DNA of 57,296 nt, from the NCBI RefSeq assembly GCF_026712205.1, contig NZ_JAPPUW010000029.1, positions 1 through 57,296 on the forward strand. The letters run 5' to 3'. Both the position numbers and the translations under genes were made by a program. Under the pieces are notes generated by a model that saw only the letters and a program-made list of their open reading frames with translations, made no database searches and was not told the DNA's origin. This document shows positions 48,989 through 57,296 of the stretch, in pieces. This stretch comes from Pelomonas aquatica. Lineage in GTDB: Bacteria; Pseudomonadota; Gammaproteobacteria; Burkholderiales; Burkholderiaceae_C. Numbering within the stretch: position 1 is the first letter of the stretch; each line of letters begins with the position of its first letter.

Positions 48989-49644
48989 AGCAGCTGACCT
49001 TCTATTTCGACCCGATCTCGCCCTATGCGGCCCTGGGCTTCGAGGCGCTGCCGGAAGCCCTCGCCGGCCACAGCGTCGAGGTCGTCTACCGGCCCATCCT
49101 GTTCGCGGCCCTGCTGCAGGCGCTCGGGCAGAAGGGGCCGGCCGAGATCGAGGCCAAGCGGCGCTGGACCTTCCGCCAGGTCGCCTGGCTGGCCCATGTG
49201 CAGGGCGTCGTGCTGGACCCGCCGGCCCAGCATCCCTTCAACCCGCTGCCGCTGCTGCGCCTGGCCTGGGCCTGCGCGGCGCCGCAGGGCCAGCCGGGCG
49301 ACACGCCGGGGCGCTGGGTCGTCGAGCAGCTGTTCCACCATGTCTGGCGCGGTGCCGGCGCCGACGCCAACGAGCCGGCCCGCCTGGCCGAGCTGACGCG
49401 GCGCCTGGCCCCCGCGCAGGACCCGGCCGGCGAGGCCGTCAAGCAGCGCCTGCGCAGCGAAACCGAGGCGGCGCTGGCCGTGGGCGTGTTCGGCGTGCCC
49501 ACCATCGAGCTCGATGGCCGGCTGTTCTGGGGCCAGGACGCGCTGCCCATGCTGCGCGCGGCGCTCGATGGCGATCCGTGGTTCCGTAGCGGCATCTGGG
49601 AGGCGGCCGCGCAGCCGCGGCCGGGCATCACGAGAAAGCACTGA
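48985..49644 (+). CDS. 2-hydroxychromene-2-carboxylate isomerase-like (DsbA family)
   Basis: 219 residues with a thioredoxin-like fold and all-alpha insertion. The N-terminal FYFDPISPYAALGFEAL replaces the CxxC of DsbA with a Ser-Pro pair, as in the isomerase/kappa-GST group; GVFGVPTIELDG near residue 172 is the cis-Pro loop. In naphthalene degradation the enzyme isomerises 2-hydroxychromene-2-carboxylate with glutathione. No such pathway genes are present, so a general glutathione-dependent role is more likely. The 214 bases after it hold no recognisable gene. Confidence 0.85.
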   Translation: MKQLTFYFDPISPYAALGFEALPEALAGHSVEVVYRPILFAALLQALGQKGPAEIEAKRRWTFRQVAWLAHVQGVVLDPPAQHPFNPLPLLRLAWACAAPQGQPGDTPGRWVVEQLFHHVWRGAGADANEPARLAELTRRLAPAQDPAGEAVKQRLRSETEAALAVGVFGVPTIELDGRLFWGQDALPMLRAALDGDPWFRSGIWEAAAQPRPGITRKH

Positions 49645-49858
49645 CGCGGGCTGTTCGCGTTGATGCAAACCGTCTCGGGATTTACCCGCTGGCCCCAGAG
49701 GTTCCCGCATTGAGAAATGCTGGCTCCGGGTTCCTGCGGAGTTTGTCAGCGTCGATTCAGACTCGCGTCAGAACGGGGTCAGAGGCCGTGTGAATAGTCT
49801 CGCTGCAAGAGCCACCCCATCCCGCGGGCGGTTCGACATCAGACGGAGACTTTTCATC

Positions 49859-51538
49859 ATGGCAACTGCAGCAGCTTCCGCCGCGACGCCGATGACCGCC
49901 GGCGAGAAGAAGGTGATCTTCGCGTCGTCGCTGGGCACGGTGTTCGAGTGGTACGACTTCTACCTCTACGGCTCGCTGGCCCCCATCATCGCGAAGCAGT
50001 TCTTCGCGGGCCTCGACCCCCAGGCGGCCTTCATCGCGTCGCTGCTGGCCTTCGCCGCCGGCTTCATCGTGCGCCCCTTCGGCGCGCTGGTGTTCGGCCG
50101 GCTCGGCGACATGATCGGCCGCAAGTACACCTTCCTGGTGACCATCCTGATCATGGGCCTGTCGACCTTCATCGTCGGCGTGCTGCCCAGCTACGCGACC
50201 ATCGGTGCCGCGGCGCCGGTGATCCTGATCGGCCTGCGGCTGCTGCAGGGCCTGGCCCTCGGCGGCGAGTACGGCGGCGCCGCCACCTATGTGGCCGAGC
50301 ATGCGCCGCACGGCAAGCGCGGTGCCTACACCTCGTGGATCCAGACCACCGCGACGCTGGGCCTGTTCCTGTCGCTGATGGTCATCCTCGGCACCCGCAC
50401 GGCGCTGGGCGAGAAGGAATTCGGCGAGTGGGGCTGGCGCGTGCCCTTCATCGTGTCCATCATGCTGCTCGGCATCTCGGTGTGGATCCGGCTGAGCATG
50501 AACGAGTCGCCCGCCTTCCAGAAGATGAAGGCCGAGGGCAAGACCTCCAAGGCGCCGCTGTCCGAGTCCTTCGGCCAGTGGAAGAACCTGAAGATCGTGC
50601 TGCTGGCGCTGTTCGGCCTGGTCGCCGGCCAGGGCGTGGTCTGGTACTCGGGCCAGTTCTACGCGCTGTTCTTCCTGACCTCGGTGCTCAAGGTCGACGC
50701 CTCCAGCGCCAACATCTGGATCGCCATCTCGCTGATGCTGGGCACGCCCTTCTTCGTCGTGTTCGGCACGCTGTCCGACAGGATCGGCCGCAAGCCCATC
50801 ATCATGGCCGGCCTGCTGCTCGCGGTGGTGACCTACTTCCCGCTGTTCAAGGCGCTGACCCAGGCGGCCAACCCCGACCTCGCCCGCGCCCAGGAGACCT
50901 CCAAGGTCACGCTGACCACCAACATGGCCTCCTGCTCCTTCCAGGGCAGCCCGCTGGCACGCGAGGTGGACTTCACGAGCGCCTGCGACATCGCCAAGCG
51001 TGCGCTGGCCGTCTCGTCCGCCAGCTCCGAGACCGTCGAGGGCGCCCCGGGCGCGCCGACCGTCGTGCGCGTCGGCGACAAGGAGATCCAGGTGCCGACG
51101 GCCACCAAGCTGACCGAGCACAAGTTCGACGAAGCCAGCACCAAGGCCATCGCCGCCTTCAAGAAGGACCTGGGCGACGCGATGAAGGCCGCCGGCTACC
51201 CCGCCAAGGCCGACCCGGCCAAGGTCAACGTGGTCATGGTCATCGGCGTGCTGTTCGTGCTGGTGATCTACGTGACCATGGTCTACGGCCCGATCGCGGC
51301 CATGCTGGTCGAGATGTTCCCGACCCGCATCCGCTACACGTCGATGAGCCTGCCCTACCACATCGGCAACGGCTGGTTCGGCGGCCTGCTGCCCTCCATC
51401 ACCTTCGCGATGGTGGCGCAGAACGGCAACATCTACCACGGCCTCTGGTACCCCATCGTCATCGCTGCGATGAGCTTCATCGTCGGCATGATCTTCGTGC
51501 GCGAGACCAAGGACGTGGATATCTACGCGAAGGACTAA
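49859..51538 (+). CDS. MFS transporter of the metabolite:H+ symporter type with an extra loop
   Basis: 559 residues, 12 membrane helices. The family motifs are FEWYDFYLYG near the N-terminus, RPFGALVFGRLGDMIGRKYTF, and GGEYGGAATYVAEHAP. Members (ProP, ShiA, KgtP) move organic acids or osmolytes with protons. Unusually, residues about 335-457 are a soluble stretch between late helices (NPDLARAQETSKV to YPAKADPAKV) with two cysteines and alternating helix and strand. Start: GGAGAC lies 8 bases before ATG 49859. The substrate is unknown. It is convergent with the halogenase gene across a double hairpin. Confidence 0.9.
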   Translation: MATAAASAATPMTAGEKKVIFASSLGTVFEWYDFYLYGSLAPIIAKQFFAGLDPQAAFIASLLAFAAGFIVRPFGALVFGRLGDMIGRKYTFLVTILIMGLSTFIVGVLPSYATIGAAAPVILIGLRLLQGLALGGEYGGAATYVAEHAPHGKRGAYTSWIQTTATLGLFLSLMVILGTRTALGEKEFGEWGWRVPFIVSIMLLGISVWIRLSMNESPAFQKMKAEGKTSKAPLSESFGQWKNLKIVLLALFGLVAGQGVVWYSGQFYALFFLTSVLKVDASSANIWIAISLMLGTPFFVVFGTLSDRIGRKPIIMAGLLLAVVTYFPLFKALTQAANPDLARAQETSKVTLTTNMASCSFQGSPLAREVDFTSACDIAKRALAVSSASSETVEGAPGAPTVVRVGDKEIQVPTATKLTEHKFDEASTKAIAAFKKDLGDAMKAAGYPAKADPAKVNVVMVIGVLFVLVIYVTMVYGPIAAMLVEMFPTRIRYTSMSLPYHIGNGWFGGLLPSITFAMVAQNGNIYHGLWYPIVIAAMSFIVGMIFVRETKDVDIYAKD

Positions 51539-51548
51539 AAACCGAGTC

Positions 51549-51572
51549 CCACGCCGCCCGCAAGCGGCGTGG
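51549..51572. terminator. First hairpin between the MFS and halogenase genes
   Basis: Perfect 9-bp stem CCACGCCGC / GCGGCGTGG with a 6-base loop, 10 bases after the MFS stop. Confidence 0.7.
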
Positions 51573-51588
51573 CATGACGCAGGAACAG

Positions 51589-51610
51589 GAAGCCGGCCTA
51601 CGCCGGCTTC
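51589..51610. terminator. Second hairpin between the MFS and halogenase genes
   Basis: Perfect 9-bp stem GAAGCCGGC / GCCGGCTTC with a 4-base loop and TTCCATTT after it on the plus strand. It ends 7 bases before the halogenase stop on the other strand. Confidence 0.75.
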
Positions 51611-51617
51611 TTCCATT

Positions 51618-53138
51618 TCACGCGGCGTCTGCCCGGCAATGCCGCGCCACGAAGCCCTCGTGCGTCGGCATCTGCTGCGCCGCCTGCGCCATCGCCTCGC
51701 GCTGTTGGCGCAGCATCGAGGCGCCATCGACGCCGCGAAGGTCCACCAGCGGGTCGTGTCGCTCGGGCCAGTTGAACTGGCCGATGTGGACCGCCAGCCA
51801 GCTCTGGTTGCCGAACAGGTCGTTGCCCTCGGACACCAGCCGGCCATAGCGCCGGAAGTGATCGATCTTCCATTGCAGTGCGTCCGGGACCGGCATGGCC
51901 GCGCAGTAGCGCCACAGCTCGCTGTCGTCGCGTTCGGTCAGCTTGTAGTGCAGGATCAGGAAGTCGCGGATGCGCTCCCATTCCTGGATGCCGATGCGGT
52001 TGTATTCGGCGATGGTCAGCGGATCGAAGTCGCGATCGGGGAAGAGGGCCAGCAGCCGCGAGATGCCGGACTGCACGAGGTGCAGGCTGGTCGACTCCAG
52101 CGGCTCCATGAAGCCGCTGGCCAGACCCAGGGCGACGACATTGCGGTTCCAGAACTGGCGGCGCCGTCCGGCCGTGAAGCGCAGCGGACGCGGCGCCGAC
52201 TGGGGGGCGGCGTCGAGATGGGCCAGCAGCGTCGCGGCGGCTTCGTCGTCGGAGATGAAGCGGCTGCAGTAGACATGGCCGTTGCCGGTGCGGTGCTGCA
52301 GCGGGATGCGCCATTGCCAGCCGGCCGCATGGGCGGTGGAGCGGGTGTAGGGCGTGAAGTCGGGACCGCGCTCGCACGGCACGGCCAGCGCGCGGTCGCA
52401 GGGCAGCCAGTGGCTCCAGTCCTCGTAGCCGGTGTGCAGGGCCTCCTCGATGAGCAGGCCGCGAAAGCCCGAGCAGTCGATGAAGAGGTCGCCGTCGATC
52501 TCGCCGCCGTCGGCCAATGTCACGCGCTCCACATGGCCGTTGTCGGGGTGCAGCTGCACGGCGGCGATGCGGCCCTCGGTGCGCTGCACGCCGCGCGATT
52601 CGGCCAGCTCGCGCAGGAAGCGGGCGTAGAGGCCGGCGTCGAAGTGGTAGGCGTAGTCGTAGGTGGAGCGCACGTCGCGCGGCTCGGCCACGGGCGGCGC
52701 GAAGCGGTTCAGCCGGGCGGCGGCCCAGGCCATGGCGTGTTCGTCGATCGACGCGTCGCCGCCTTCATGCCAGCTTTTCAGCCAGTGCTGGTGCAGGGGC
52801 GCGTAGTCGAAGGCCACGCCGTGCGGGCCGAAGGGGTGGAAATAGCGCTGGCCCTGGCGGCCCCAGTTCACGAACTGGATGCCGAGCTTGAAGCTGCCCT
52901 GGGTGCGGCGCATGAACTCGGCCTCGTCCAGGCCCAGGGACTGGTTGAAGGTGCGGATGGGCGGGATGGTGGCCTCGCCGACGCCGACCGTGCCGATCTC
53001 GTCGGACTCGACCAGCGTGATCGCGCAGCGGCGCGAGGCGAGGGCGGTGGACAGCGAGGCCGCTGCCATCCAGCCGGCCGAGCCGCCGCCGACGATGACG
53101 ATGCGGCGCAAGGCGCGCGGCGCGGAGTTGTCTTGCAT
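51618..53138 (-). CDS. Flavin-dependent tryptophan halogenase-like protein
   Basis: 506 residues. The FAD site VGGGSAGW is at residues 16-23 and the halogenase signature WQWRIP at 274-279. Lys84 in [12 protein letters not shown] aligns with the catalytic Lys79 of PrnA/RebH, and Glu348 in PLESTSLHL with Glu346. All residues used for hypohalous acid chemistry are thus present. Relatives in sugar and TonB loci (for example BrvH) act on indole or have unknown substrates. ATG 53138 follows GGGGAAG; an upstream ATG at 53153 lacks such a site. It lies downstream of the TonB receptor gene on the same strand, 151 bases away. Confidence 0.9.
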   Translation of the reverse strand: MQDNSAPRALRRIVIVGGGSAGWMAAASLSTALASRRCAITLVESDEIGTVGVGEATIPPIRTFNQSLGLDEAEFMRRTQGSFKLGIQFVNWGRQGQRYFHPFGPHGVAFDYAPLHQHWLKSWHEGGDASIDEHAMAWAAARLNRFAPPVAEPRDVRSTYDYAYHFDAGLYARFLRELAESRGVQRTEGRIAAVQLHPDNGHVERVTLADGGEIDGDLFIDCSGFRGLLIEEALHTGYEDWSHWLPCDRALAVPCERGPDFTPYTRSTAHAAGWQWRIPLQHRTGNGHVYCSRFISDDEAAATLLAHLDAAPQSAPRPLRFTAGRRRQFWNRNVVALGLASGFMEPLESTSLHLVQSGISRLLALFPDRDFDPLTIAEYNRIGIQEWERIRDFLILHYKLTERDDSELWRYCAAMPVPDALQWKIDHFRRYGRLVSEGNDLFGNQSWLAVHIGQFNWPERHDPLVDLRGVDGASMLRQQREAMAQAAQQMPTHEGFVARHCRADAA

Positions 53139-53289
53139 GTCGATCTTCCCCATGGCGGCTCGCTGTGGGCCGGCCGCCGCAGTGTCCCGCAAGCCAATCC
53201 GGCCGGCGGCGCACGAGGCGCAGCCAGCCGGAGCGGGGTTGCCGTTCCGGCACGGCTCGGACTCTGGGTCCGACCCATGCCGTTCAGGC

Positions 53290-55818
53290 TCAGAACGCGT
53301 AGCGCAGCGACGCGTTGATCGTGCGGCCGTTCTCGACGCCGGCGCCGAACACCGTCATCGAGCCCGGCACGAAGCCGCCGCCGCCGGCGGGGTAGACCTT
53401 GTCGAACAGGTTGTTCACGTTCAGCGCGCCGGTCAGGCCCTTGCCGAAGTCGTAGTTGACGAAGGCGCTGACGACGTAGTGGCCGCCGATCCTGATGGTG
53501 TTGCCGCCGTCGGCCCAGACGGAGTCCTGGCCGCGGATGGTTGCGCCGAAGGTGGCGGGGCCGACCGTGTAGCGCGGCGAGATCGTGTAGCGCAGCTTGG
53601 GCAGGCCGGCCTCGGTCTTGCCGATGAAGGCCGGGGCGCCCAGGTTGGTCGTGATCTTCTCGTCGGAGTAGACGAGGTTGACGTTCAGCGCGAAGTCGCC
53701 GATCGCGCCCGCCGTCTCCAGCTCCAGGCCGTCGGCCTTGTAGCCGACGACGTTGAGCTTCGGGCCCTGGTAGTTGGGCAGCGCCGGGTTGTCCTGGCGG
53801 GTCTGGTCGTAGTCGAACTCCTGGGTCGTGGAGTGGAACAGCGTGGCCGACAGGCCGTAGCTCAGGCGGTCGGCGTGGCCGCGGTAGCGTGCGCCGATCT
53901 CGTTCTGCCTGACCGGGGCCAGCGCCGCATCGCGGTTGGCGAGCAGGCCGGTCTTGGCATCGATGTTGGCGCTGAACAGCAGGCGGTCGGCGATCGCCCG
54001 GTTGCCCTTGCTGGTGCGCGCGAAGACGCTCAGGTCGGGCGTCAGGCGGTAGTTCACGCCGGCGGAGTAGTTGGTGTAGGACACCTTGTAGCTCGACAGC
54101 CCGCGCGGCGTCGTCGCGTCGATCAGGTAGACGTTCTTCTCGGCGCCGGTGATCTGGCCGTCGCCGTTCACGTCGAAGGCGCGCGAGGTGCCGGCGGCAT
54201 AGCTCGCGTCCGACGAGAAGCTCTCGCGGCGCACGCCGGCGTCGACGTCGAGGTTGCCGCGCTGCAGGTTCAGCGACAGATAGGGGGCGTTGGTCGTGAA
54301 GTGGGCGTCGATGTCGCGGGCGCAGCAGCCGCCCCACTGGTTGTTGTAGCCGGTCAGGCCGGCGGTGGTCAGCGCCGCGCCGGTGCTGTCAAAGGCGTCG
54401 ATGACGGCGCCGTTCTTGCCCACCTCGACGAGGCGCTCGCTGATGGCCCAGCGCTGCACGACGTTCTGGCGCGAGTGGAAGATGCCGCCCTTGAGGTCGA
54501 GCGTGCCCAGGTCGAGCTTGAACTGCTTGTTGACCGACAGGTCGTTGACCAGATTGCCCATGTCGGGCGTCTGCGTGTTGATGGCCGCGCCCTGCGACAC
54601 CAGGCCGAGCTGGAGGTTGGCGGCCGTGACGGCCTGGCCGGCGTTGGGGCCGTTGTAGAACCTGGCCGTCGTGCCCGCGCCTAAGCCCGACAGCATGTTG
54701 GCCAGCGTCATCACGTTCAGGAACTGGGTCTGGAAGGCGCCCGAGTTCTGCGACCTGCGGAACTTGTCGTCGATGGTGAAGCCGTTGTCCAGCGCGTTGT
54801 GGAACTCCAGGCCGACCGACTTGGAGTTGACGGTGATGCCGTCCGTCAGCGAGGTGTTGGTCAGCTGGCGGGTGACCGGGTCGATGCCGGGCACGCTGGC
54901 GTTGTAGATGGACACGCCGGACTCGCGCGTCGCGTCGTAGCCCGGCACCTTGGCGAATCCGCCGATGCTGTTGCCGCTCTGCGTGGCGTTGATGAAGGTC
55001 TGCGGGTTGGCCGGCGCGTGCTCGTCCAGCACCTTGAAGTAGGCACGGACATAGCCCTTGCCGTCGTTGAACTCCTTGGTGATGTTGCCCTTGAGCTGGT
55101 AGCCCTGCAGCGCGTTCGACGTCGAGCGGTGGGAGCCCTCGCCCTCGCGGTAGTAGCCGCCGATGTGGTAGTACAGGCCCTTGTCCAGGCGGTCGCCGTA
55201 GTCGGCGTCGACGCGGGTCTCGTTGTAGTTCAGGCCGCGCGACAGGGCCAGCGAGCCGCCCCTTTCCTTGCCGGTCTTGCTGATGTAGTTGATGACCGCG
55301 CCCGGGGCCTGCGATGCGAACACCGACGATGAGCCGCCGCGCAGCGTCTGGATGCTGTCGATGTTGTTGTCGAAGCGGATCCAGTAGTCGTTGTTCGAGA
55401 AGTTCATGTCGCCGAACTGCACGCCCGGCAGGCCGTCTTCCTGCAGCTGCACGTACTTGGAGCCGCCGGAGGCGATGGGCAGGCCGCGCACCGAGATGTT
55501 GGCGTTGCCGCCGGCGCCGGCCGTGGCGTCGGTGCGGATGCCGGGGATCAGCAGCAGCACCTCGGCCTCGGTGCGCGGGCCGAAGTCCTTGATCTGATCC
55601 TGGTCGATGTCGGTCACGGTGACCGAGCTGCGCATCTTGGACTTCACGCTGGACGTGGCCGTCGTGACCACGCGGTCCAGGCTCGCGACATCGGACTTGG
55701 CCGCGTCGGGCGCCTCGGCGGTCTGCGCCAGGGCCGGCAGCGCCAGCGCCGCCAGGGACGTGGCCAGCAGCTGGGCCAGCGGGGTCAGGGTGGGGCGTCG
55801 AGAGGATTGGGGCTTCAC
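53290..55818 (-). CDS. TonB-dependent outer membrane receptor
   Basis: 842 residues from a GTG start preceded by GGAGAC. A signal peptide (about residues 1-32) precedes a plug domain with [16 protein letters not shown] and PGIRTD, then a beta-barrel ending in an aromatic residue (LRYAF). The pattern fits receptors for oligosaccharides rather than siderophores, judging by its neighbours. Extracellular loops contain a vicinal Cys pair (WGGCCARD) and an EF-hand-like loop, [12 protein letters not shown] (residues 549-560). The promoter upstream carries a likely LacI-type operator shared with the divergent ABC permease. Confidence 0.92.
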   Translation of the reverse strand: MKPQSSRRPTLTPLAQLLATSLAALALPALAQTAEAPDAAKSDVASLDRVVTTATSSVKSKMRSSVTVTDIDQDQIKDFGPRTEAEVLLLIPGIRTDATAGAGGNANISVRGLPIASGGSKYVQLQEDGLPGVQFGDMNFSNNDYWIRFDNNIDSIQTLRGGSSSVFASQAPGAVINYISKTGKERGGSLALSRGLNYNETRVDADYGDRLDKGLYYHIGGYYREGEGSHRSTSNALQGYQLKGNITKEFNDGKGYVRAYFKVLDEHAPANPQTFINATQSGNSIGGFAKVPGYDATRESGVSIYNASVPGIDPVTRQLTNTSLTDGITVNSKSVGLEFHNALDNGFTIDDKFRRSQNSGAFQTQFLNVMTLANMLSGLGAGTTARFYNGPNAGQAVTAANLQLGLVSQGAAINTQTPDMGNLVNDLSVNKQFKLDLGTLDLKGGIFHSRQNVVQRWAISERLVEVGKNGAVIDAFDSTGAALTTAGLTGYNNQWGGCCARDIDAHFTTNAPYLSLNLQRGNLDVDAGVRRESFSSDASYAAGTSRAFDVNGDGQITGAEKNVYLIDATTPRGLSSYKVSYTNYSAGVNYRLTPDLSVFARTSKGNRAIADRLLFSANIDAKTGLLANRDAALAPVRQNEIGARYRGHADRLSYGLSATLFHSTTQEFDYDQTRQDNPALPNYQGPKLNVVGYKADGLELETAGAIGDFALNVNLVYSDEKITTNLGAPAFIGKTEAGLPKLRYTISPRYTVGPATFGATIRGQDSVWADGGNTIRIGGHYVVSAFVNYDFGKGLTGALNVNNLFDKVYPAGGGGFVPGSMTVFGAGVENGRTINASLRYAF

Positions 55819-55891
55819 GTTGTCTCCTTCGTTGGAATGGTTTGCCTGGCAGTGCCGGCCGCAGCTACGACCTTCTGTAACTGTTGGGCGA

Positions 55892-55920
55892 AGCATAGTG
55901 GTGCTTGTCTTTAAAAGCAA
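55892..55920 (-). promoter_or_regulatory. Promoter of the TonB receptor gene
   Basis: Minus strand -35 TTGCTT (55915-55920), 17-base spacer, -10 TATGCT (55892-55897). The -35 overlaps the operator palindrome, as expected for repression. Confidence 0.55.
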
Positions 55921-55928
55921 TCGATTGC
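55917..55928. promoter_or_regulatory. LacI-type operator palindrome
   Basis: GCAATCGATTGC, a perfect 12-bp palindrome with the central CG typical of LacI-family sites. It overlaps the -35 of the TonB receptor promoter. Confidence 0.6.
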
Positions 55929-56217
55929 AATGCTGGGGAAAACCAGCGATGTTGGTGCGCGCCGACGGCGGCATGCGCCGGACTGGGTTGCGGCGCGGCT
56001 CCGGTGCCGTGCGGGTCTGCGGTGGCTGTCTGCTGGCGTTGATCGGCGGTTTCGCCAATGTTCAAAGGGCTTCGTCGGATGTTTTGCGCTGATGATCCGG
56101 CGCGCCTGCCGGGTTCGACAGGCTTTGGCGACCCGTCCGATGCGCCAGGGCCGAGCGCCGGCTGCCACGCCGAGGTGCGCGCCAGCCTCGTTTCAGCCTT
56201 TCGGGATATCCCTGAAT

Positions 56218-56229
56218 ACAAACGATTGC
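56218..56229. promoter_or_regulatory. Second LacI-type site before the ABC permease
   Basis: ACAAACGATTGC matches the palindrome at 55917-55928 in 10 of 12 positions, including the whole right half. It lies 12 bases before the first ATG of the permease. A further palindrome, GGGATATCCC, is at 56203-56212. The rest of the 423-base divergent region holds no gene that I recognise. Confidence 0.5.
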
Positions 56230-56241
56230 ATTACGCCCAGA

Positions 56242-57183
56242 ATGGGTGCATTCGCCGCCGTCATGGATACCCTGCACCGCCTCCTCGCCTCGTTCGCCTC
56301 CGCCCTCGGCCCCAGCCGCCGGGCGCAGACGCTGACCGCCTGGGCGCTGGTGGGGCCGGCCTTCGTCGGCTTCCTGCTGTTCCATGCGTGGCCGACCGGC
56401 CGGGCCCTGGCCATCAGCTTCACCGACTGGAACCTGCTGAGCGAGCCGCGCTTCGTCGGCCTGGACAACTATGCGCAGCTGCTGCGCGACGGCGGCTTCT
56501 GGCAGGGCATGAAGCTCAGCGCCTGCTATGTGCTGCTCAACATCCCGCTGCAGATCGTGTTCGGCCTCTTCCTGGCCGTCGCGATGGACCGCCTGGCGCG
56601 CTCGCTGTGGGTCAAGGCCCTCGTGCTGCTGCCCTATCTGCTGTCCAACGTGCTGGTGGCCATGATCTGGCTGTGGATGCTCGATCCGCTGCTGGGCTGG
56701 GCCAACGAGATGCTGGCGACGCTGGACATCGACCGCCAGCCCTTCTTCGGCGGCGTGGACCAGGCGCTGCTGACCGTGGCGGCCGTCAACATCTGGCGCC
56801 ACATGGGCCTGGTGGCGCTGCTCTTCCTGGCCGGGCTGCAGAACATCCCGCGCTCGCTCTACGAGGCGGCCGGGCTGGAGGGCGCGTCGGAGTGGCAGAT
56901 GTTCCGCCGCATCACGCTGCCGCTGCTGCGGCCGGTCATGGTCTTCGTGCTGGTGACGAGCGTGACCGGCTCCTTCCAGATCTTCGACACCATCGCCGTG
57001 ACGACCAAGGGCGGCCCGCTGGACTCGACGCAGGTCATCGTCTACTACATCGTGCAGAACGCGTTCAGCTTCTACAAGATGGGCTATGCGTCGGCGATGT
57101 CGATGATGCTGTGCCTGGTCATGCTCGCGTACACCGTGCTGCAGATGCGCATCATGCGCGCCAACGAAAGCGACCTGGCATGA
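56242..57183 (+). CDS. Sugar ABC transporter permease (MalF type)
   Basis: 313 residues from ATG 56242; ATG 56263 (306 residues) is an equally likely start, since neither has a strong ribosome site. Six membrane helices, and the EAA loop EAAGLEGASEWQMFRRITLPLL contacts the ATPase. This is the first permease of a carbohydrate ABC importer (MalF/UgpA type). The usual second permease, binding protein and ATPase are not seen; an insertion sequence begins within about 10 bases after the stop. Confidence 0.92.
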   Translation: MGAFAAVMDTLHRLLASFASALGPSRRAQTLTAWALVGPAFVGFLLFHAWPTGRALAISFTDWNLLSEPRFVGLDNYAQLLRDGGFWQGMKLSACYVLLNIPLQIVFGLFLAVAMDRLARSLWVKALVLLPYLLSNVLVAMIWLWMLDPLLGWANEMLATLDIDRQPFFGGVDQALLTVAAVNIWRHMGLVALLFLAGLQNIPRSLYEAAGLEGASEWQMFRRITLPLLRPVMVFVLVTSVTGSFQIFDTIAVTTKGGPLDSTQVIVYYIVQNAFSFYKMGYASAMSMMLCLVMLAYTVLQMRIMRANESDLA

Positions 57184-57194
57184 GACATCCAGTG

Positions 57195-57296
57195 TCAACC
57201 CCCGCCAGAAGAAGTGGCTTTGAGGGCGGACAGATGAAGGCTGGCGTCGTAAGTCTTGCGATCGGTCCAGGCGCGCCAGAGCACGCGCAACCAGGC
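57195..57296 (-). CDS. Transposase C-terminus, IS110/IS116-like (cut by window edge)
   Basis: The last 33 codons of a transposase on the minus strand: AWLRVLWRAWTDRKTYDASLH followed by a short tail. The AWxRVxWxxW...YDxxxH pattern is that of IS110/IS116/IS902-family proteins. The remainder lies outside the window. Confidence 0.65.
   Translation of the reverse strand, partial: AWLRVLWRAWTDRKTYDASLHLSALKATSSGGG

Overview
The window is a chromosomal stretch of a high-GC (about 70 %) betaproteobacterium. The cbb3 oxidase cluster, FNR/HemN pair, cyanophycinases, ETF-QO, FdhD and codon usage point to Burkholderiales, most likely the Rubrivivax/Roseateles/Leptothrix side of the order. That placement is inference from gene content; no rRNA or marker alignment was possible. 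Almost all DNA is coding, with many 1-4 base start/stop overlaps (ATGA, TGATG, TTGA).

Layout. (1) 1-5905: end of a copper P-type ATPase, then ccoS, ccoN, ccoO, ccoQ, ccoP, ccoG, a FixH-like gene and a small membrane protein, i.e. structural and assembly genes of the microaerobic cbb3 cytochrome oxidase. (2) 5868-10199: type II NADH dehydrogenase, an FNR-type oxygen sensor and oxygen-independent hemN, with one perfect FNR box between the divergent fnr and hemN, then a small membrane protein of the TauE/SafE-DsbD type. (3) 10259-17106: two unrelated NADP isocitrate dehydrogenases tail to tail, a cold-shock protein, and clpS-clpA. (4) 17141-24566: a 7.4-kb insertion bounded by about 31-bp inverted repeats and a 5-bp direct repeat. 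It carries a decayed tyrosine integrase, a BTAD/ATPase/TPR regulator, a Tn3-type transposase relic, a large Tat-like lipoprotein and truncated gene ends. (5) 24570-27667: mtfA, lpxH, ppiB, a periplasmic cyclophilin and a TPR protein in one tight operon. (6) 27798-33633: cysS, a DNA glycosylase, accA, tilS, lysC and tRNA-Ser(GCU). (7) 33760-44485: a small periplasmic protein, a decayed lysR, a lipoprotein, a hybrid histidine kinase facing a NarL-type regulator, fdhD, a PaiB-like flavoprotein, ETF-QO, a short-chain dehydrogenase, yceH, a prepilin relic and a thioesterase. (8) 44622-49644: two cyanophycinase genes (one exported, one cytoplasmic) followed by small genes. (9) 49859-57296: an MHS-type transporter, then a tryptophan-halogenase-like flavoprotein and a TonB-dependent receptor, divergent from a sugar ABC permease; the window ends in an insertion sequence.

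Most interesting parts. The 49.8-57.3 kb end looks like a sugar-uptake locus: a halogenase-like enzyme and a TonB receptor share what looks like a LacI-type operator with the divergent ABC permease, and an IS has landed exactly where the next permease gene should begin. The 7.4-kb element has clear boundaries, and joining its flanks rebuilds the clpA terminator. The fnr-hemN intergenic region has one FNR site that can serve both genes. I saw no CRISPR array, prophage or obvious defence system.
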